From Flammula alnicola (lineage: Eukaryota > Basidiomycota > Agaricomycetes > Agaricales > Strophariaceae): DNA of 64,000 nt. The position numbers and the translations under genes were made by a program. This document shows positions 12,067-24,901 of this stretch, piece after piece. Numbering within the stretch: position 1 is the stretch's first letter; every line of letters starts with the position of its first letter. The notes beneath the pieces were generated by a model. That model made no database searches, was not told the DNA's origin, and worked only from the letters and a program-made list of their open reading frames with translations. The stretch covers positions 434,001 to 498,000 of the forward strand of contig JADNRV010000001.1 of the NCBI GenBank assembly GCA_015499995.1. Direction: 5' to 3'.

Positions 12067-13494
12067 ATGGCTCTTTTTGATGTCCCAGGATGGACTGTCA
12101 AGGCAATGCCTGTCCAGGTGTCTAAAAAACGCAAGCGCCCATCCACTTCTGCCAACCAATTGGAATCGGCAGAAGTCAACGTCGAAAAGCTTATGTCCAA
12201 GCTGGAAAATGTGCGACCAGGAGAACTTTCAGAACCCAAGCTACCGTCGACCGAATTCAACTCAGAAACCAAAAAGCGGAAACAGAGGCAAAAACAGAAA
12301 CGGGGTCAAGTTTCTGCGGAGCGGCAGAAGGAAATCAAGGAGAAGACCCTACCACCTACATCACTGCCAGACGTCAAACAAAACACCCTACCGGAATCAC
12401 CTATCCATGGCAACAAATTGAGGATTGAGCCCTCTCTGAAGCCGAAGAAAAAAGCGAAAACAAAGCATAGCACTGACCCTCCACAGGCCACACCCTCGAA
12501 GCCGATTTCTGCACCCGGAAAAGCGCTGGCGTCTTCTGCTTCTGGTCTAACCGCGTTGCAAAAGAGCATGAAGGATAGTCTGGATGGCGCTCGTTTCAGG
12601 TGGGTCAAAGCAATTCCCGACGAATGATATCTAATACTTCTCGCAAGGCTCATCAATGAAAACTTGTACAAGACCGATAGTCGTGAAGCACACCAAATGA
12701 TGCGAGAAGATCCCAAGGTCTTTGAAGAGGTATACGTGTTCTTATTCGTGTATGCTATCATGCTTTACCATAATATCAAACAGTATCATACAGGATTCCG
12801 GCATCAAGTGTTATCATGGCCTATCAATCCTGTCGAACATTTCGTATCTGTATTTGGCTCCTATCCGCAAAAAACCATTATCGTGGACCTGGGATGCGGT
12901 GATGCCGCCCTAGCTAAAGCTCTTCTTCCGAAAGGAATTTCTGTGCTATCGTTCGATCTAGTTTCCGACGACAAGTACGTGGTCGAGGCCGATATTTGCG
13001 ATAAAATTCCTCTGCCAGGGTCGGAAGGGTTTGGCAACGAAAAGTCTATGGGAGAAGGCCAGGTTGTCGACGTCGTTGTCTGTGCTCTCAGCTTGATGGG
13101 AGTCAATTGGCTGAACTGTCTTCGCGAAGCTTGGAGGATACTGAAGGCAGGGTGAGTGTCCGCCTCGTTGCATTCTACACCAAAGGATGAACCTAGACAT
13201 AGAGGCGAGCTGCATATTGCCGAAGTTACGAGCCGCTTCACCGACGTCGAGCAGTTCCAGAATTTGTTGGGCTCTATCGGATTTCGGTTAAAATCAAAGG
13301 TATGCAATTCTGTTTCCTTTGTGATATTCACGCGAAATTGATTTGTTACGAACGATTAGGATGAGTCCATCAGTTCGCATTTCATTTTATTCGAGTTTAC
13401 CAAAATTTCTCGCTCGAGCAAAACTGGAAAGGAGTGGGTTAAGCTCCTGTCCAAGGGTGCTGTTCTCAAACCCTGCGAATACAAGCGAAGATGA
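12067..13494 (+). CDS. RRP8: 25S rRNA adenine-N1 methyltransferase RRP8
   Basis: Nucleolar SAM-dependent enzyme that makes m1A in the large-subunit rRNA (m1A645 in yeast) and supports pre-rRNA cleavage. The N-terminal half is lysine-rich and basic, as expected for nucleolar targeting (KKRKRP, KKRKQRQKQKRG, KPKKKAKTKH). The catalytic half contains the RRP8 signature NENLYKTDSREAHQMM, then FRHQVLSWPINPVE, the SAM-binding VDLGCGDA, and ALSLMGVNW. A short C-terminal exon gives ELHIAEVTSRF and the gene ends at TGA 13492-13494. Introns near 12600-12650, 12731-12783, 13153-13201, and 13300-13360 join these blocks. Start MALFDVPGW matches the usual N-terminus. The gene is complete with no frame problem. 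Confidence 0.93.
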
Positions 13495-13723
13495 TCTTAT
13501 GTATATATGTATGACATTGATAACACGAGAATATGACATATCTTATCTTTGTGTATGTCTTCATTCTTCCTTGAACATGATGCACGGATCATCCGTATCA
13601 ATTGATCTGCATGGTTGTTTGGTCAATCTTGGACGAGAGGGCTGGCAGAGTCGATATGGTAGATACGAGTCTTATCATCAACCTCCTTTAAACCACACCC
13701 CATAGTCTGTCAGCGATTCTCTC

Positions 13724-14850
13724 ATGGCGCCCAAAGTCAACGTTCTATCTCATCCTATTATCAATGCAGAACTATCAAAGCTCAGGCAATCATCTACTTC
13801 ACCCAAAGAATTCCGAGAGGTACTTTCAGTCTTTCCAACGATTACGAGCTAGCAGTTAATTATCTGTCGACGGGATCGTTTTATTAGGGCATAGAGACCA
13901 TCAGCTTGCTCTTAGGATATGAAGCAACGCGTACATTGGAGGAAGATTCTTTCGATGGTGTATGTCACCCTTTTTACTTTCGGCACGCATATGCGAGCCT
14001 CCTGGCGACATGTAACTCATTCTATTTTGACTGAATAGCTAACACCAGTAGCCCCATTCATCGGTAGCAAAATCAAACCACGAATCGGCTTGACACCTAT
14101 CTTGCGCGCTGGATTGGGAATGACGGATGCTCTGGTAGGCTATATAACCTGTTCACCTTTCGTGCAATGCCCCTGAAGTTCCGCCGCAGTTGAAGCTCTT
14201 CCCGTATGTCGTTATCGTAGAAGAGCTTATGCTCGCACTGAAGTATCACGATCCAGCGCTGCACCTGTATATCACCTTGGTTTGTATCGTGAAAAGGTCA
14301 CTCTTCAACCTGTCGAATGTAAGACTGAAGCTTATCAATGGATATAACCACAAACTTTTGCTCATTTCGGTTCCCGCAGATTACTCCAAGCTTCCTCCTT
14401 CACCACCGGTTGATCACGTCTTCCTTCTTGACCCACTGATCGCCACAGGAGGAACAGCGTGCGCAGCTCTTGGAATGATTACAGATTGGGGTATTGCTGG
14501 TGCGTTCCTATGATCTATCCATCCGCTGTCTCTCCGCTTACGCCCATCGCTCTATTGGTGACAGCTGAAAATGTCAAGTTGTTGTGCGTCCTTGCTTCTG
14601 AGGTGGGGTTGAAGCATGTACAAGCAGAATACCCCGATCTTGAGGTTAGAACTTGACATTGTCATACTTCGTTCCGCCCCTGACGCTTTCACAGATTTGG
14701 GTTGCAGGAGTCGACAAAGAGCTAACCTCAGAGGGGATTATCAGCCCTGGACTTGGAGATTCGGTCAGTAACCAGCTGATATCGTCAAATATACGTTGTA
14801 CGCTTATGATTTGCTAACAGGGAGATCGCCTGTTCAACACGATTCGTTGA
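13724..14850 (+). CDS. FUR1: Uracil phosphoribosyltransferase FUR1
   Basis: Pyrimidine salvage enzyme converting uracil and PRPP to UMP. Many very short exons join to give MAPKVNVLSHP, then GIETISLLLGYEATRTL, TPILRAGLGMTDALL, the VYHLGLYREKVTLQPVEYY segment, the PRPP-binding loop LLDPLIATGGTA, and the uracil-binding SPGLGDSGDRLFNTI before TGA at 14848-14850. The exon holding VYHLG is reached by an intron from about 14201 to 14252. This protein is also the target that makes fungi sensitive to 5-fluorouracil. It lies in tandem with RRP8 upstream and MET10 downstream; the 323-base gap to MET10 shows nothing recognisable. Confidence 0.92.
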
Positions 14851-15173
14851 GTTAAATAAGTTCGTGGATATACGCCTCGAAAGTTCGGTATTACTTGTTG
14901 GCTGGAATGAGCGAGGAATGGCTCTTCGTTATGCTCTACGATACAGTTAGTTGAGGCAATTGATAAGACTCGCCAATAATAGCCCCTAATTTCTCGGAGC
15001 GGAAGACGATCGGACCGACGGAACATAATGACGACCACGTGATGAATACGCGATTTTGATCACATATTGCTCATTGATCGCTCTTACCCACCCGGAATAC
15101 CAAAAAATTCACAGAAGTATCATGAAAAATAACAGAACACCTCTTACACATACCACTTCTGCCGTCCAGCAAA

Positions 15174-18100
15174 ATGGGATTGCAAGACTCGGGCTCATCG
15201 ACTCCCCTATCGTCGACAACGACTTTGTCATCCCCTGGCTCTCCCCGTCCCGAGAAAATTGCAGAGACCATCCAAAACAGCCCATTTAATAATCCTCGAA
15301 ACCAAGCTTCGACTCTTATTGAATACATTGCTTCGAGGCCGGAAACAAGCTCGTATGTATATGTGTACGACGTCGCAGAACAGGTCGGCTTCGGCACGCT
15401 CACGAAAGAATGGGCGAAGACTGCCAACGACACTGCGAAAGTCATCGATTTGCAGACCAGAGCTGGTGCAGGATTGAGTCTTGTCGGCAGACTCTCCCAG
15501 GGCACTAGCCTCGACGCAGTAAAAGGAACCGTTTTGACGGCATATACCACCCCCAGTGGCCTCGCACAGATGGCTCCCTCCTTCCCATATTTGCCGGCAG
15601 CGTCTTCCACGACCCGACTCATTGTTCAGGTGCCGGCCGTGACCCCAATTGGAGAGACTCTAACGTTGTCACCTACACTCTCACCACTCGCTTCAGTTTG
15701 GTCCATCCTTCCCGACAATGTCGCCGTTTTGTTATCCTCGACACCCCAGCAAGCTGCTGACTTTGCTGCTCTTTCATACACAGTGTCCAATTCCCATATA
15801 ATTCACCTCTTCGACCATCACAGTACCTCTCGAGAAATCGGCCATTCTATCGCACCTCTTTCGGCGTCCGTTAAAGAAACATCGACCATCCGTGACGCCG
15901 TGAAACAGGCCGGTTACGAATTTTTCGAATACCACGGGGACAAAGCTGCAGCAACTGTCGTCGTTCTTTTGAACGGTCCGTTGGCACTGACACTCAAGGC
16001 GGCCGTCAGCGTTAAAGACATTGGCTTAGGAGTGGTCATCGTGAACGTTTTCCGCCCATGGGACGAAGCCGATATCCAGTCCGCTATCCCATCCTCAGCC
16101 ACGACCGTACATGTCCTTGATGATGTACCTAACTCGGTCACTCAAGGAAGTCTTTATGTCGATGTTTTCGGTGCGCTGTGGAACGCTACTCCCAAACGTT
16201 CCGTCAAATCGCATCGAGTTACGGTTTCCCAGACTCAGAATTTCATTATCAGCGCCGGGGCGTTTTTGCGCTTCATAGACAAAATTACAGACATTGAGAT
16301 TCCAGATGTCTCCACCGCCAGCATCAAGAAGGTGTTATTGTTCAGCGTCCCGAGGTCACCACTAGCCGCATTCCCCACTTTCCTCGAGGAGTTGTTCTTG
16401 AACAAGAGCGGCATCCTTTCCCGCCTCCTGACAGATCATGATGTCTTCTCGAAGCCAGGCGGAATCACAGCGAATCGACTACTCATCTCGCGCAATAGTG
16501 CTGCAAATATTCCAATTCCTGTTGCATTGCCATTGGATCCCAACAGCACCGGCCACTCCGACTTCTTGGGTATTTTAGACCAAAACCTTCTGAAGACGCA
16601 TTCGCTCCTCAAGCATGCAAAGGCGGGATCGACTGTAGTCGTCGTCACTTCATGGACGACCGCCGAGCTTTTGGCGACAATCTCTGAAGACGTCAAATCC
16701 TTGATTTTGGAGCGCAACCTGTCTGTATATACCATCGACGCGAAGGGCATTGCAAGTAACCTCGTTGGAGCGTTAGGTCCTACTCACGACGCAGTCCAGA
16801 ACCTCTTATTAGAGCTTGTGTTCCTGAGGCTTTACCTCGGATCCTCCGCTACAGAAGGAACGGTCTTACAGCTGGCCCGCCTCTCGTTCGACACAGATGT
16901 GGAAGGCATCCCCTTATCAAAATTCAACGCCCATGCATGGTCGAATCTCCAGGTCGTAGATATCCCACCGCAGGACGAGACCGTCTTTGCGACTATACCC
17001 ACCGACCCACCAGTATTGAAAGAATTCGAGGTTAACGCCATAGCCGTCGAGACAGCTGAAGGCAAAACCGTCGTGAACGGCGCCCGCCTGAGCTCTTGGC
17101 ACGATGCTGCAAAACATCTCCTCTTCCCTTCTGTCTTCACGCCATTACAGGGCGAGAGCTCACAGCGTAACCCCGCATTGCGTCCTGAGATCCCTGACAC
17201 GACCTTCCTTGTTACTTGCACCGTCAACAAGCGCTTGACGCCCTTGGAATATGACCGCAACGTATTCCATCTCGAGTTCGATACCTCAGGCACTGGGTTG
17301 AAGTACGCCATCGGCGAGGCTCTCGGTGTTCATGGCTGGAATGACGCGCAGGAGGTCCTGGACTTCTGTGAGTGGTACGGCGTCAATCCCGACAGACTTA
17401 TTACCATCCCTGTCCCAACGGACGACTCGAAAGTGCATACACGGACTGTGTTGCAAGCCCTTCAACAGCAGATCGACTTGTTTGGCCGGCCACCAAAGTC
17501 TTTCTACACCGACCTTGCCGAGTACGCTACGGGCGATGTCGATCGCTATGCGCTCCGTTTTATTGGTTCTCCAGAGGGATCGTCGACCTTCAAGAAGTTG
17601 TCCGAAAAGGACACCATTACTTTTGCGGATGTGCTCAAGAAGTACAAGAGTGCCAAGCCGGGCATCGAGCGACTGTGCGAGCTGATTGGAGATATCAAAC
17701 CTCGCCACTACAGTATCGCCAGTGCTCAGAGCGTCGTCGGCGACCGTGTCGATCTCTTGGTTGTCACTGTTGACTGGCTCAATCCAGATGGTAAGTTCGA
17801 GATGCTTTTAACCTCAGTTTGTTGTTCATCAGTATTCTAGGTACTCCAAGATACGGACAGTGCACGCGTTACCTTGCTGGATTGAAGGTCGGACAGAAGG
17901 TTACTGTGTCGATAAAGCCCAGCGTCATGAAGGTTTGTGTCTAATTTTGCTATGACTTTTTTTACTTAATACTAAGAAATTATATTCGTAGTTGCCTCCC
18001 AACCCAAAGCAGCCTCTCATCATGGCTGGGCTCGGCACCGGCGCCGCTCCTTTCCGTGCATTCCTTCAGCACCTGGCATGGCTCGCCTCAAAGGGCGAAG

Positions 18101-18524
18101 AGGTCGGACCTGTCTACTACTACTTCGGTTCTCGTTATCAAGGTGCCGAATACCTCTACGGAGAAGAGATCGAGGCCTTCATTCTGGATGGTATCATCAC
18201 ACGCGCCGGACTTGCCTTTTCTCGAGATGGCCCAAAGAAGGTCTACATCCAACACAAGATGCTCGAGGATTCGGAAGCGCTGGCGAAGATGCTACACGAT
18301 GACGAGGGCGTCTTCTACCTTTGCGGCCCACATGGCCTGTGCCGATGTGTATGAGGCGTTGGTCAACGCGCTGGTCAAATACAAGGGTTCAGATCCGGTC
18401 AAGGCTGGAGAGTACATCGAGAGCCTGAAGGAGGAAGAGAGATATGTGCTCGAAGTACGTGTCATTTACTTGTCTTTCGTTGCTGGACATTCTGCTTACT
18501 GACGATGTCTCATAGGTATATTGA
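15174..18524 (+). CDS. MET10: Sulfite reductase [NADPH] flavoprotein (alpha) subunit MET10
   Basis: Electron-transfer subunit of sulfite reductase in sulfate assimilation; it passes electrons from NADPH through FAD to the MET5-type beta subunit. A long first exon starts MGLQDSGSS and holds the fungal N-terminal pyruvate-ferredoxin-oxidoreductase-like region, followed by the FAD-binding ferredoxin-reductase-type region (PRHYSIASAQSV) and, after two introns, MAGLGTGAAPFRAFLQ for nucleotide binding. The last exon gives just VY before TGA 18522-18524. The expected CGPTWPVPDVYEAL block is broken at about 18330 and 18344: two single bases seem to be missing, so the raw frame stops at 18354 while the correct sequence resumes in another frame. 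Assembly error is favoured over inactivation because the flanking sequence is fully conserved. Confidence 0.93.
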
Positions 18525-18747
18525 TTCCCGTGTAACATGGTGAGGTATATATCCAAAAGGACAGATGTAGCTATGGAATCTACTGGCATAGTATATGGAT
18601 CTCAAAAAAAAAGAGAAAAATTGCAGTCATCAATCATATGCATTGGTCGTAACGAAGATCGTCTGAAGTGGTTTAGAAAGTCTTTTCAAAAAGTACAACT
18701 ACAAAATGGCAAATAAAAATACTAGAAGGAACTGAAGGATATCATTT

Positions 18748-21084
18748 TCAACCAAGCTTGCCGTTGAGGCCCAGATGCTTTGGTCTGACAAGGAGTATAA
18801 TGTACCATGCGGATAGTCCAACAAGGACGAGACCAACAATGGTGATGACGACGGCCATGGCAATCGTGGCTTTCTTGCTGAGTCGAGGTCCTTGACACCC
18901 ATCGTTGATAGCTGCATCACAGGGTCGGCCATTGGGCTTCACTTTATCGTAGGCACCTGCTTGCAGTGCGGTATAGTAAGGATCTTTCGTGTCGCCGAGG
19001 ATATGCATAGCGGCTAGAGTCAACATCGGAGCGTTATAATCCAGCGCAACCTGAGTTTCAAAGAAGGTCAGAAACCTATACCCGGCATGAAGATGGATTT
19101 CAAAGCTTTACTCACTTCCGTTTGTGGCCAATCACTGCGAATATCGAAGAACCTGCCGCGCTTATCTGGTCCGCCGATTACGGCGCCATAGATGACATAG
19201 GCTTCTTGAGCAGGCACCGTATCAATTTCGTCAACGCTAATTCCGCCAGAAGCCATGGCAGAATGGGGGTTCTGGGGAGAATTGGGGTTCACACCGACGA
19301 TATACGGCACTGGGTTCCGGTCAATAAGTATTAAATTTCTGAGATGGGCTTAAATGGCTCATACCAGACATAGAATTCTTTCCAAGCGCATAGTCCACTT
19401 GACTTTGGGCAAAGTCCTATCTGGATGATTAGAACTGCAGCTAACGAATTAGCAGTGATGCACACCTGGTATGCAACTTTCTTTGCCGCGCTTGATGCCA
19501 TAGGAACGAATCGTTCAAGCAACATGGCCGTATTCAGCGCTGGGTTCAGACTTGCGTCGTCCGAGTCGCCATCGAAGAACAGAAGGCCATCTATCGTTGA
19601 ATTCTTTAGAACCACTTTTCTTTGGCTAAAAAATGCGAAACAACGTACCCCCTGTTAGGAAACCTGGTCCTTTCTTGTTGACAATGTCGTCGAAATAGGT
19701 TTCTGCTTGCTCCCTCCATGCAGTAAAATTGCCACCTAGACCCGAGTTTGCTTGATTGACTTGCGCAAAAAGGACAGCCAGGCCAGGGGTTTTAGAATCC
19801 CAGTTGAAGACACGGTTGGAGTTCGCAAGATCATACTTCGTATAGTAGGACTCTGCTTCTTGATAGGTCGTCGAAGAGCCCGTAGCGTAAGACAGGAAAA
19901 GTGCAGCGATCGCCAGTTCATCGCCATATCCGGATGAGCCGTAGATTGAAGCTGCTTGCGGGACAGACGTCTGATAGGTCTTCCGCCCATTAGTCGCGTT
20001 GACCGCGAATGAATACAGCTGCTGCGCATGGGACAGGAGTTTAACGGAGTAAGAGTCGTTCCTTAATGAGGCTGGTGCGGAATAGATCGAACTATTGAAA
20101 GCGCGACTGGCGTACAGGTTCGAACACGCGGCGAACGCGGCCGCTGCACCTGCAGCGGCGTCCGTGCCCGGATTGGTATTTGTGATCGTGTAGACAGGTC
20201 GGGGTGAAGGAATGCTGCGATCTCCTCCCCAATAAGAACCGTCTCTGTCGGCTGATAAAAGATAGTAGAGTTAAAAAGGTTCAACAACTGAATTGTTCAA
20301 TGAACGTACCAGAGGCAACCATTACAACCAAAGTGGTATCATTAGGGTGGGCCTACGATCATGACGTAAATATTCGAACATAGAAAATTAGGCAGAAGAA
20401 GCGGACCTTCATGAGCCAGTCAAGGCCCCAGCGTAAGGTGTCGTCGAGATATGCGGTTTGGTTTGCGAGATCGTAACCTTTGGATAGGATGTCTTAGGAA
20501 AACAATCGGAAAGGAAAGAGCATGGGGCACACCCTTTCCAAAATCTGTTGCTCCCCAACAGAGTGACATAAGAACAAAGCTCTATGAATGGGTTAAGCTC
20601 GCTGAGAACTTCGCTGGAGGTTGTCACACACCAATGGAAAAGTGTCCTTGGAGAAGTCTGGAGAAATGATGTCAGTTAGCCTCCTCCTCCTCAACACTGG
20701 AGCATACAACATGCAGTGGCTGACCTCCTGCATCATAGAATCCACCTAAGGTATTACTATGAGAATCTGGGCAAAGCGGCACACACGTATGACAAAATAG
20801 TTACCAGTCAGATCAATTCCAACATCCAGTCCTTCCAAGATCAAACTGTCGTTGCGCCATGGTACACGGTTGGTAGAAGGTAGAGTCCCGCTTCGTTGTT
20901 CGTCATAAAAGTAGATAAGATTTCCAAGCAGACTAGTCCATCGGGGATTTGGGTAGCCACCAGAGGATGGTTGGGCACCTGCCGAGCTGTTTGTGGGCAG
21001 GAACGGGGGGTTGGGAAGGGCGAGTTGGGCCGCAACGAGTGTTGCGGTAGCGTGGAGCGTGAATAGCAGAGATTTGACCCACAT
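18748..21084 (-). CDS. Membrane-anchored GH9 endo-beta-1,4-glucanase
   Basis: Glycoside hydrolase family 9 cellulase-type enzyme. The N-terminus (MWVKSLLFTLHATATLVAAQ) is a signal peptide. The catalytic base motif reads GGFYDAGD across an intron, followed by DTFPLSFVLMSLCWGA and WGLDWLMKAHP. Other GH9 blocks are RPVYTI with PGTDAA, YGSSGYGDELA, YIVGVNPNSPQNPHS, and GGPDKRGRFFDIRSDW followed by the catalytic-acid-region sequence TEVALDYNAP. The C-terminus has a single hydrophobic helix (IAMAVVITIVGLVLVGLSAWYIIL) and a short basic tail, so the enzyme is probably anchored at the plasma membrane facing the wall. No cellulose-binding module is present. The role could be cell-wall remodelling rather than wood decay. 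About ten introns; no frame errors. The stop is at 18748. Confidence 0.88.
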
Positions 21085-21311
21085 TAGGGTATCCGTAGGG
21101 GTGTCGGGACGGTCTTGAGGAGGTCGTGGACGGTCGTAAAGTTGAAAGAGGAATGTTCAACTTAGAATTGGCTAACTTGGTAAAAATCAGTCTCGATCGT
21201 TCCCACGTGCTCGTCATGCCCTAATCCCGTGATCGTGTTCTCGACATGACGTCACTTTCTAGGCTTGTTACATTACAGATCTAGCGATAGATGTCAAAGC
21301 ACAAGTAAGTA

Positions 21312-22668
21312 ATGGCTCGCCTTATCAACACCTGTGTTCTCGGTGTCGGACTGGCTGGATTGACCTTCCATGTTCCCTTCATTCTTGCCTTGTCCGATTT
21401 CTTCATTTTACACTCTGTTCTCGAACGCAACCCGCACACCGAAGGAGGAAAGGTGAAGGAACGATTTGGTGTAGCGGTTAAGATCCATAGATCTTTGGAT
21501 GAAGTTTTAGCGGACCAAGAAATCGATTTGGTCATCGTCGGCACTCCAAACGATACCCACTACGAATTTACCAAGGCCGCATTAAATGTCGGAAAGCATG
21601 GTCAGTTACATTTAACCCCTGCGCATTTATGAAGCTGATCTTCTTGTCGCAATTGTCCAGTACTCGTTGATAAACCGGTTACAGCAACTGTCGAACAGGC
21701 AAAAGAACTAGGTGCATTAGCCAAAACAAAAGGGCTTGTTTTATATGCGTTCCAAAACCGGCGATGGGATACCGATTTTCTGGCATTGAAGAAATTATTG
21801 GCTGAACAGGAGACTTCTCCCCAGTCTTTAGGTACAATCACTGAATTCGAGTCGCAGTGAGTACTTAAATTCTAGCAATATATTCCCATACTTACAATTA
21901 CAAAAGCTTTGACCGATTCCGCAAAGGCCTGAAAGGAACTTGGAAGGATAAACCCTTGCCTGCAGCCGGGCTTACATACGACCTTGGTCCGCACCTCATC
22001 GACCAGACGTTGTGCCTATTCGGGCGTCCAACACGCATAACCGCCTTCTTGCAGAACTTGAGGGGCGTGGGGAGTCCTGACGTCGATGATTCCGTGAGTT
22101 GTTTCGAAAGGCGCATGGACGAACACTTATACGGTCTCTTTCCAGTTCACTATTCTCTTGCACTATGACGCCGGACCTAGGAACCCGTATCCCTTGACGG
22201 CAATTTTGCGAGCGCACATCCTGTCAGTTAGAGCACCGCAAGTTCGATACATTGTCCGGGGGACGAGTGGAACATACACGAAATATGGCGTGGACGTGCA
22301 AGAGGATCAACTGAAAGTGATTTCATCCCCGAACGCTATTTTAGAAGACGGATATGGCATGGAACCGGAGAATCTTTGGGGAACAGTGGAAAGGATTGAG
22401 GCCGATGACCTTACCGTGACGAAATCTATGTAAGTGGGTTTCAAATGTCCCCACGAGATGTGGCAGCTGATTCTTTTGAAGCTGGCCATCCAAGGACCCT
22501 GGGGCGTACGAGAATTTATTCCGCAACTTAGGAGCAGCAATTAGAGACGGGGAAGAGTTGGCTGTGAAATGGGAGGAAGCTACATCTGTGATTGAGATGA
22601 TTGAGCTTGCACATCGCAGTGCAAAGGAGGGAGCGACCGTACAAGTTCCATTTTTGGCTACGTCATAA
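21312..22668 (+). CDS. Gfo/Idh/MocA-family NAD(P)-dependent oxidoreductase
   Basis: Spliced product begins MARLINTCVLGVGLAG, a Rossmann dinucleotide-binding start, continues with VIVGTPNDTHYEF and the lysine-containing LVDKPVTATVEQA (equivalent to the family EKP motif), and reaches TYDLGPHLIDQTLCLFGRP in the C-terminal sheet domain. It resembles the YdgJ/GAL80-like dehydrogenase group, which reduces sugars or sugar acids. Four introns join six blocks; the gene ends at TAA 22666-22668. The substrate cannot be inferred. It is divergent from the GH9 gene, with a 227-base shared promoter. A distinct member of the same superfamily lies at 48.9-50.5 kb. Confidence 0.85.
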
Positions 22669-22773
22669 GCTGACACGTGATTACTTACACGTTGTCCGAC
22701 CCTGTGTCAACTGTTATATAGCCAAAGCTCGGGGATGACCTCTTTGTTACCCTTGTAGCCAACCGTCGGTGCC

Positions 22774-24523
22774 ATGTCTGTTGTAGACATTCGTGTCGAT
22801 TTACCCTCTTACTCTCGCACTTTCACCGTGAAAGTACAGCCATCGAGCTTGATCAGCCAAGTCAAACAGGAGATATATCGCACATGTCCAGGGCAACCCC
22901 GGCCAGATGGTCAGCGGCTCATTTGGCGGGGTAGAGTGCTCACCGACAACGAGAACATAGATGACCTTTGGAAGGTACGCTTACTGTCTTAGCCAACTGT
23001 GACTATATTGACAACGTTATCTGGAGGCTGATCCCAGGATTGTGCATCTCGCTGTCCATCCATCTGCTTGGTCATCGCTCCCACCAGATATTCCACAGTC
23101 TCCCCAACCTCAAGCACAAGCGACTCCTATCTCTTTTTCTTCATATGTCCCTCCTTCTTCCTATTCGTTTGTCTCAAGGCCCAACCCCACCACAATGCGG
23201 ACAGAATTCACAAATCTTCATAGACCTGTGACCCCCCGTTCTGCTCTGAACTTCGTGTTTTACAAGCATCAGAAGGCTCTGCATTCACTTTCGCCTGCAA
23301 TTCCGCCGCCATTAGAACTTGGCGATCTTCAGCAGCATCGGTCCAATGCCGTTCAGGTGTTGGAGAGGAGCGGGTGGTCATGGCCGGCTCTCTTGGATGA
23401 AGAGTTCCCTTCCCCTTCAGAAGGCGGTCTCGTCTATGATGTGGCTGTCGTCGAGTACGTGCTCATCATTCGTTGCCAGACGATGTTGCTAACTTTCACT
23501 GCTTGCAGCGGGCAGCCTTACCTCCAACTAAGCACCGCCAGCGACGGAGAAATCCCCACTCCGCTCCAAGAACATGCGCTCAGGGTCTTATCTTACACCT
23601 TCAGCATACTATCCACGTCCCTGGCTCCAACACCTACTGTCCGCGCGGCGCAGCCGCAATCAATGCCAGTACCTCCTCATGTCAACCAACTCCTCCAACA
23701 GTTGGGGCTTCCGCCTCTCCGAGCCGCCGGTAATAACGCCAACCCAGTCGCTAATCAGAATAATCCACTCCTCGCCGAAATCCGCGAAATTCCCATCCGC
23801 CCTCTCCTCGCACCGCTAATAATGCTCGTCCTCCGAACGCTGCTACTCCTCTACTTTGTCGCCCCGGCTCGGAAACCTATATTCGGTATCCTGATTCTAG
23901 GATGGATGCTGTATGAGATCTGGCAACCTATCCGGAACGGTTTGCGGAATGGCTGGCACCGTGTGCACGAGAACGGCCAGCAGCAGGGAAACAATAATGT
24001 TCGAGATGCTCGACAGGGCCCAAATGCTGGCCAGCCGAATGTCCCTCAAGCGCCCGGTGCCGCTCGTCCCGCCCCCAACGTACCCATCCGTCCCGGTGCT
24101 GTGGGTCCTGTGACTCTGGACCTACAGGCTGCGCAACTTTTTGATACCCTGGCCAATGTGAATATCGAAGACGAGGAAAGGATGCTACACCAGGGCTCTG
24201 GAGCACCTCCTGCAGAACCATCATTCGGGCACAAAATCGCCACTTTTCTGGGGCTCTTCATAACAACACTGCATCCAGCTATCTGGAATCGGAGACGCGT
24301 CGCACTTCGTAGGAGGGAAGGTATAGTTAGGACTGAGGCACACGTTAGAAACGCGCCACCACCTTCTCCAGATGGCGAATCAGATTCGACTCCGACTCCA
24401 GCAGATAGTGAAGCAGCACGGAGACGAGAGGAACTTCGTGCGCAGTATGATCGTCGTCCTAGATGGATACAACGGTATATGGAAAGAGTGGTTGCTGAGG
24501 ATTGGGTAGATGACTCTGACTGA
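22774..24523 (+). CDS. Herp-like ubiquitin-like-domain membrane protein (ERAD-associated)
   Basis: The N-terminal exon encodes a ubiquitin-like domain (VDIRVDLPSYSRTFTVKV, then GQRLIWRGRVLTDNENIDDLW). An intron from 22976 to about 23026 uses the acceptor GGAG and yields ADPRIVHLAVHPSAW. An in-frame 54-base intron at 23455-23508 is also likely. The middle is Pro/Asn-rich, followed by a membrane hairpin (LLAPLIMLVLRTLLLLYFVAPARKP and FGILILGWMLYEIWQP), which closely matches the organisation of mammalian HERPUD1, an ER protein that organises the HRD1 ubiquitin ligase. A charged C-terminal tail ends at 24523. Function in ER-associated degradation is inferred from architecture. A Dsc3-type protein is the main alternative. 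Confidence 0.65.
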
Positions 24524-24901
24524 ATTTAGCGTAGGATTTTTGTATACAAAGTGGCAGCTGATTATCCAGTTGTCGCAACATAAACACATACTACCGTGGC
24601 ACCATGTACAATTCATCTAAATATCGGTTACCTCTAGACAACGTTTCTCACTGTCAAACGTCAATAAGCCATTGGCAATGGTAACAAATTGTAAGGGGTA
24701 TATGGACGTCTACACGTGAACGCAAACACGAACTTTTGAAGGTACAAGACGTAACAAACGAGCTGTTGTATAAAGCCTCTTTCTAACTTCCCAGCGCCTG
24801 CCACTGCCCCAAAAATCTTCTCCTTCTTGACATCATCACTAATCTACACCATCAACACTACCTTTTGACTTCATAGGAAACCTCCAGGATTCGAGCTGTC
24901 G
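24524..24901. promoter_or_regulatory. Intergenic region upstream of the PKA regulatory subunit gene
   Basis: About 378 bases holding the 3-prime end of the Herp-like gene and the promoter and leader of the next gene. A pyrimidine-rich leader precedes the start at 24902. Nothing else was recognised. Confidence 0.3.

Noticed and set aside
18315..18360. Programmed frameshifting in MET10
   Set aside because: Two separate corrections are needed in 15 bases without a slippery heptamer; missing bases in AA and GG runs are simpler.
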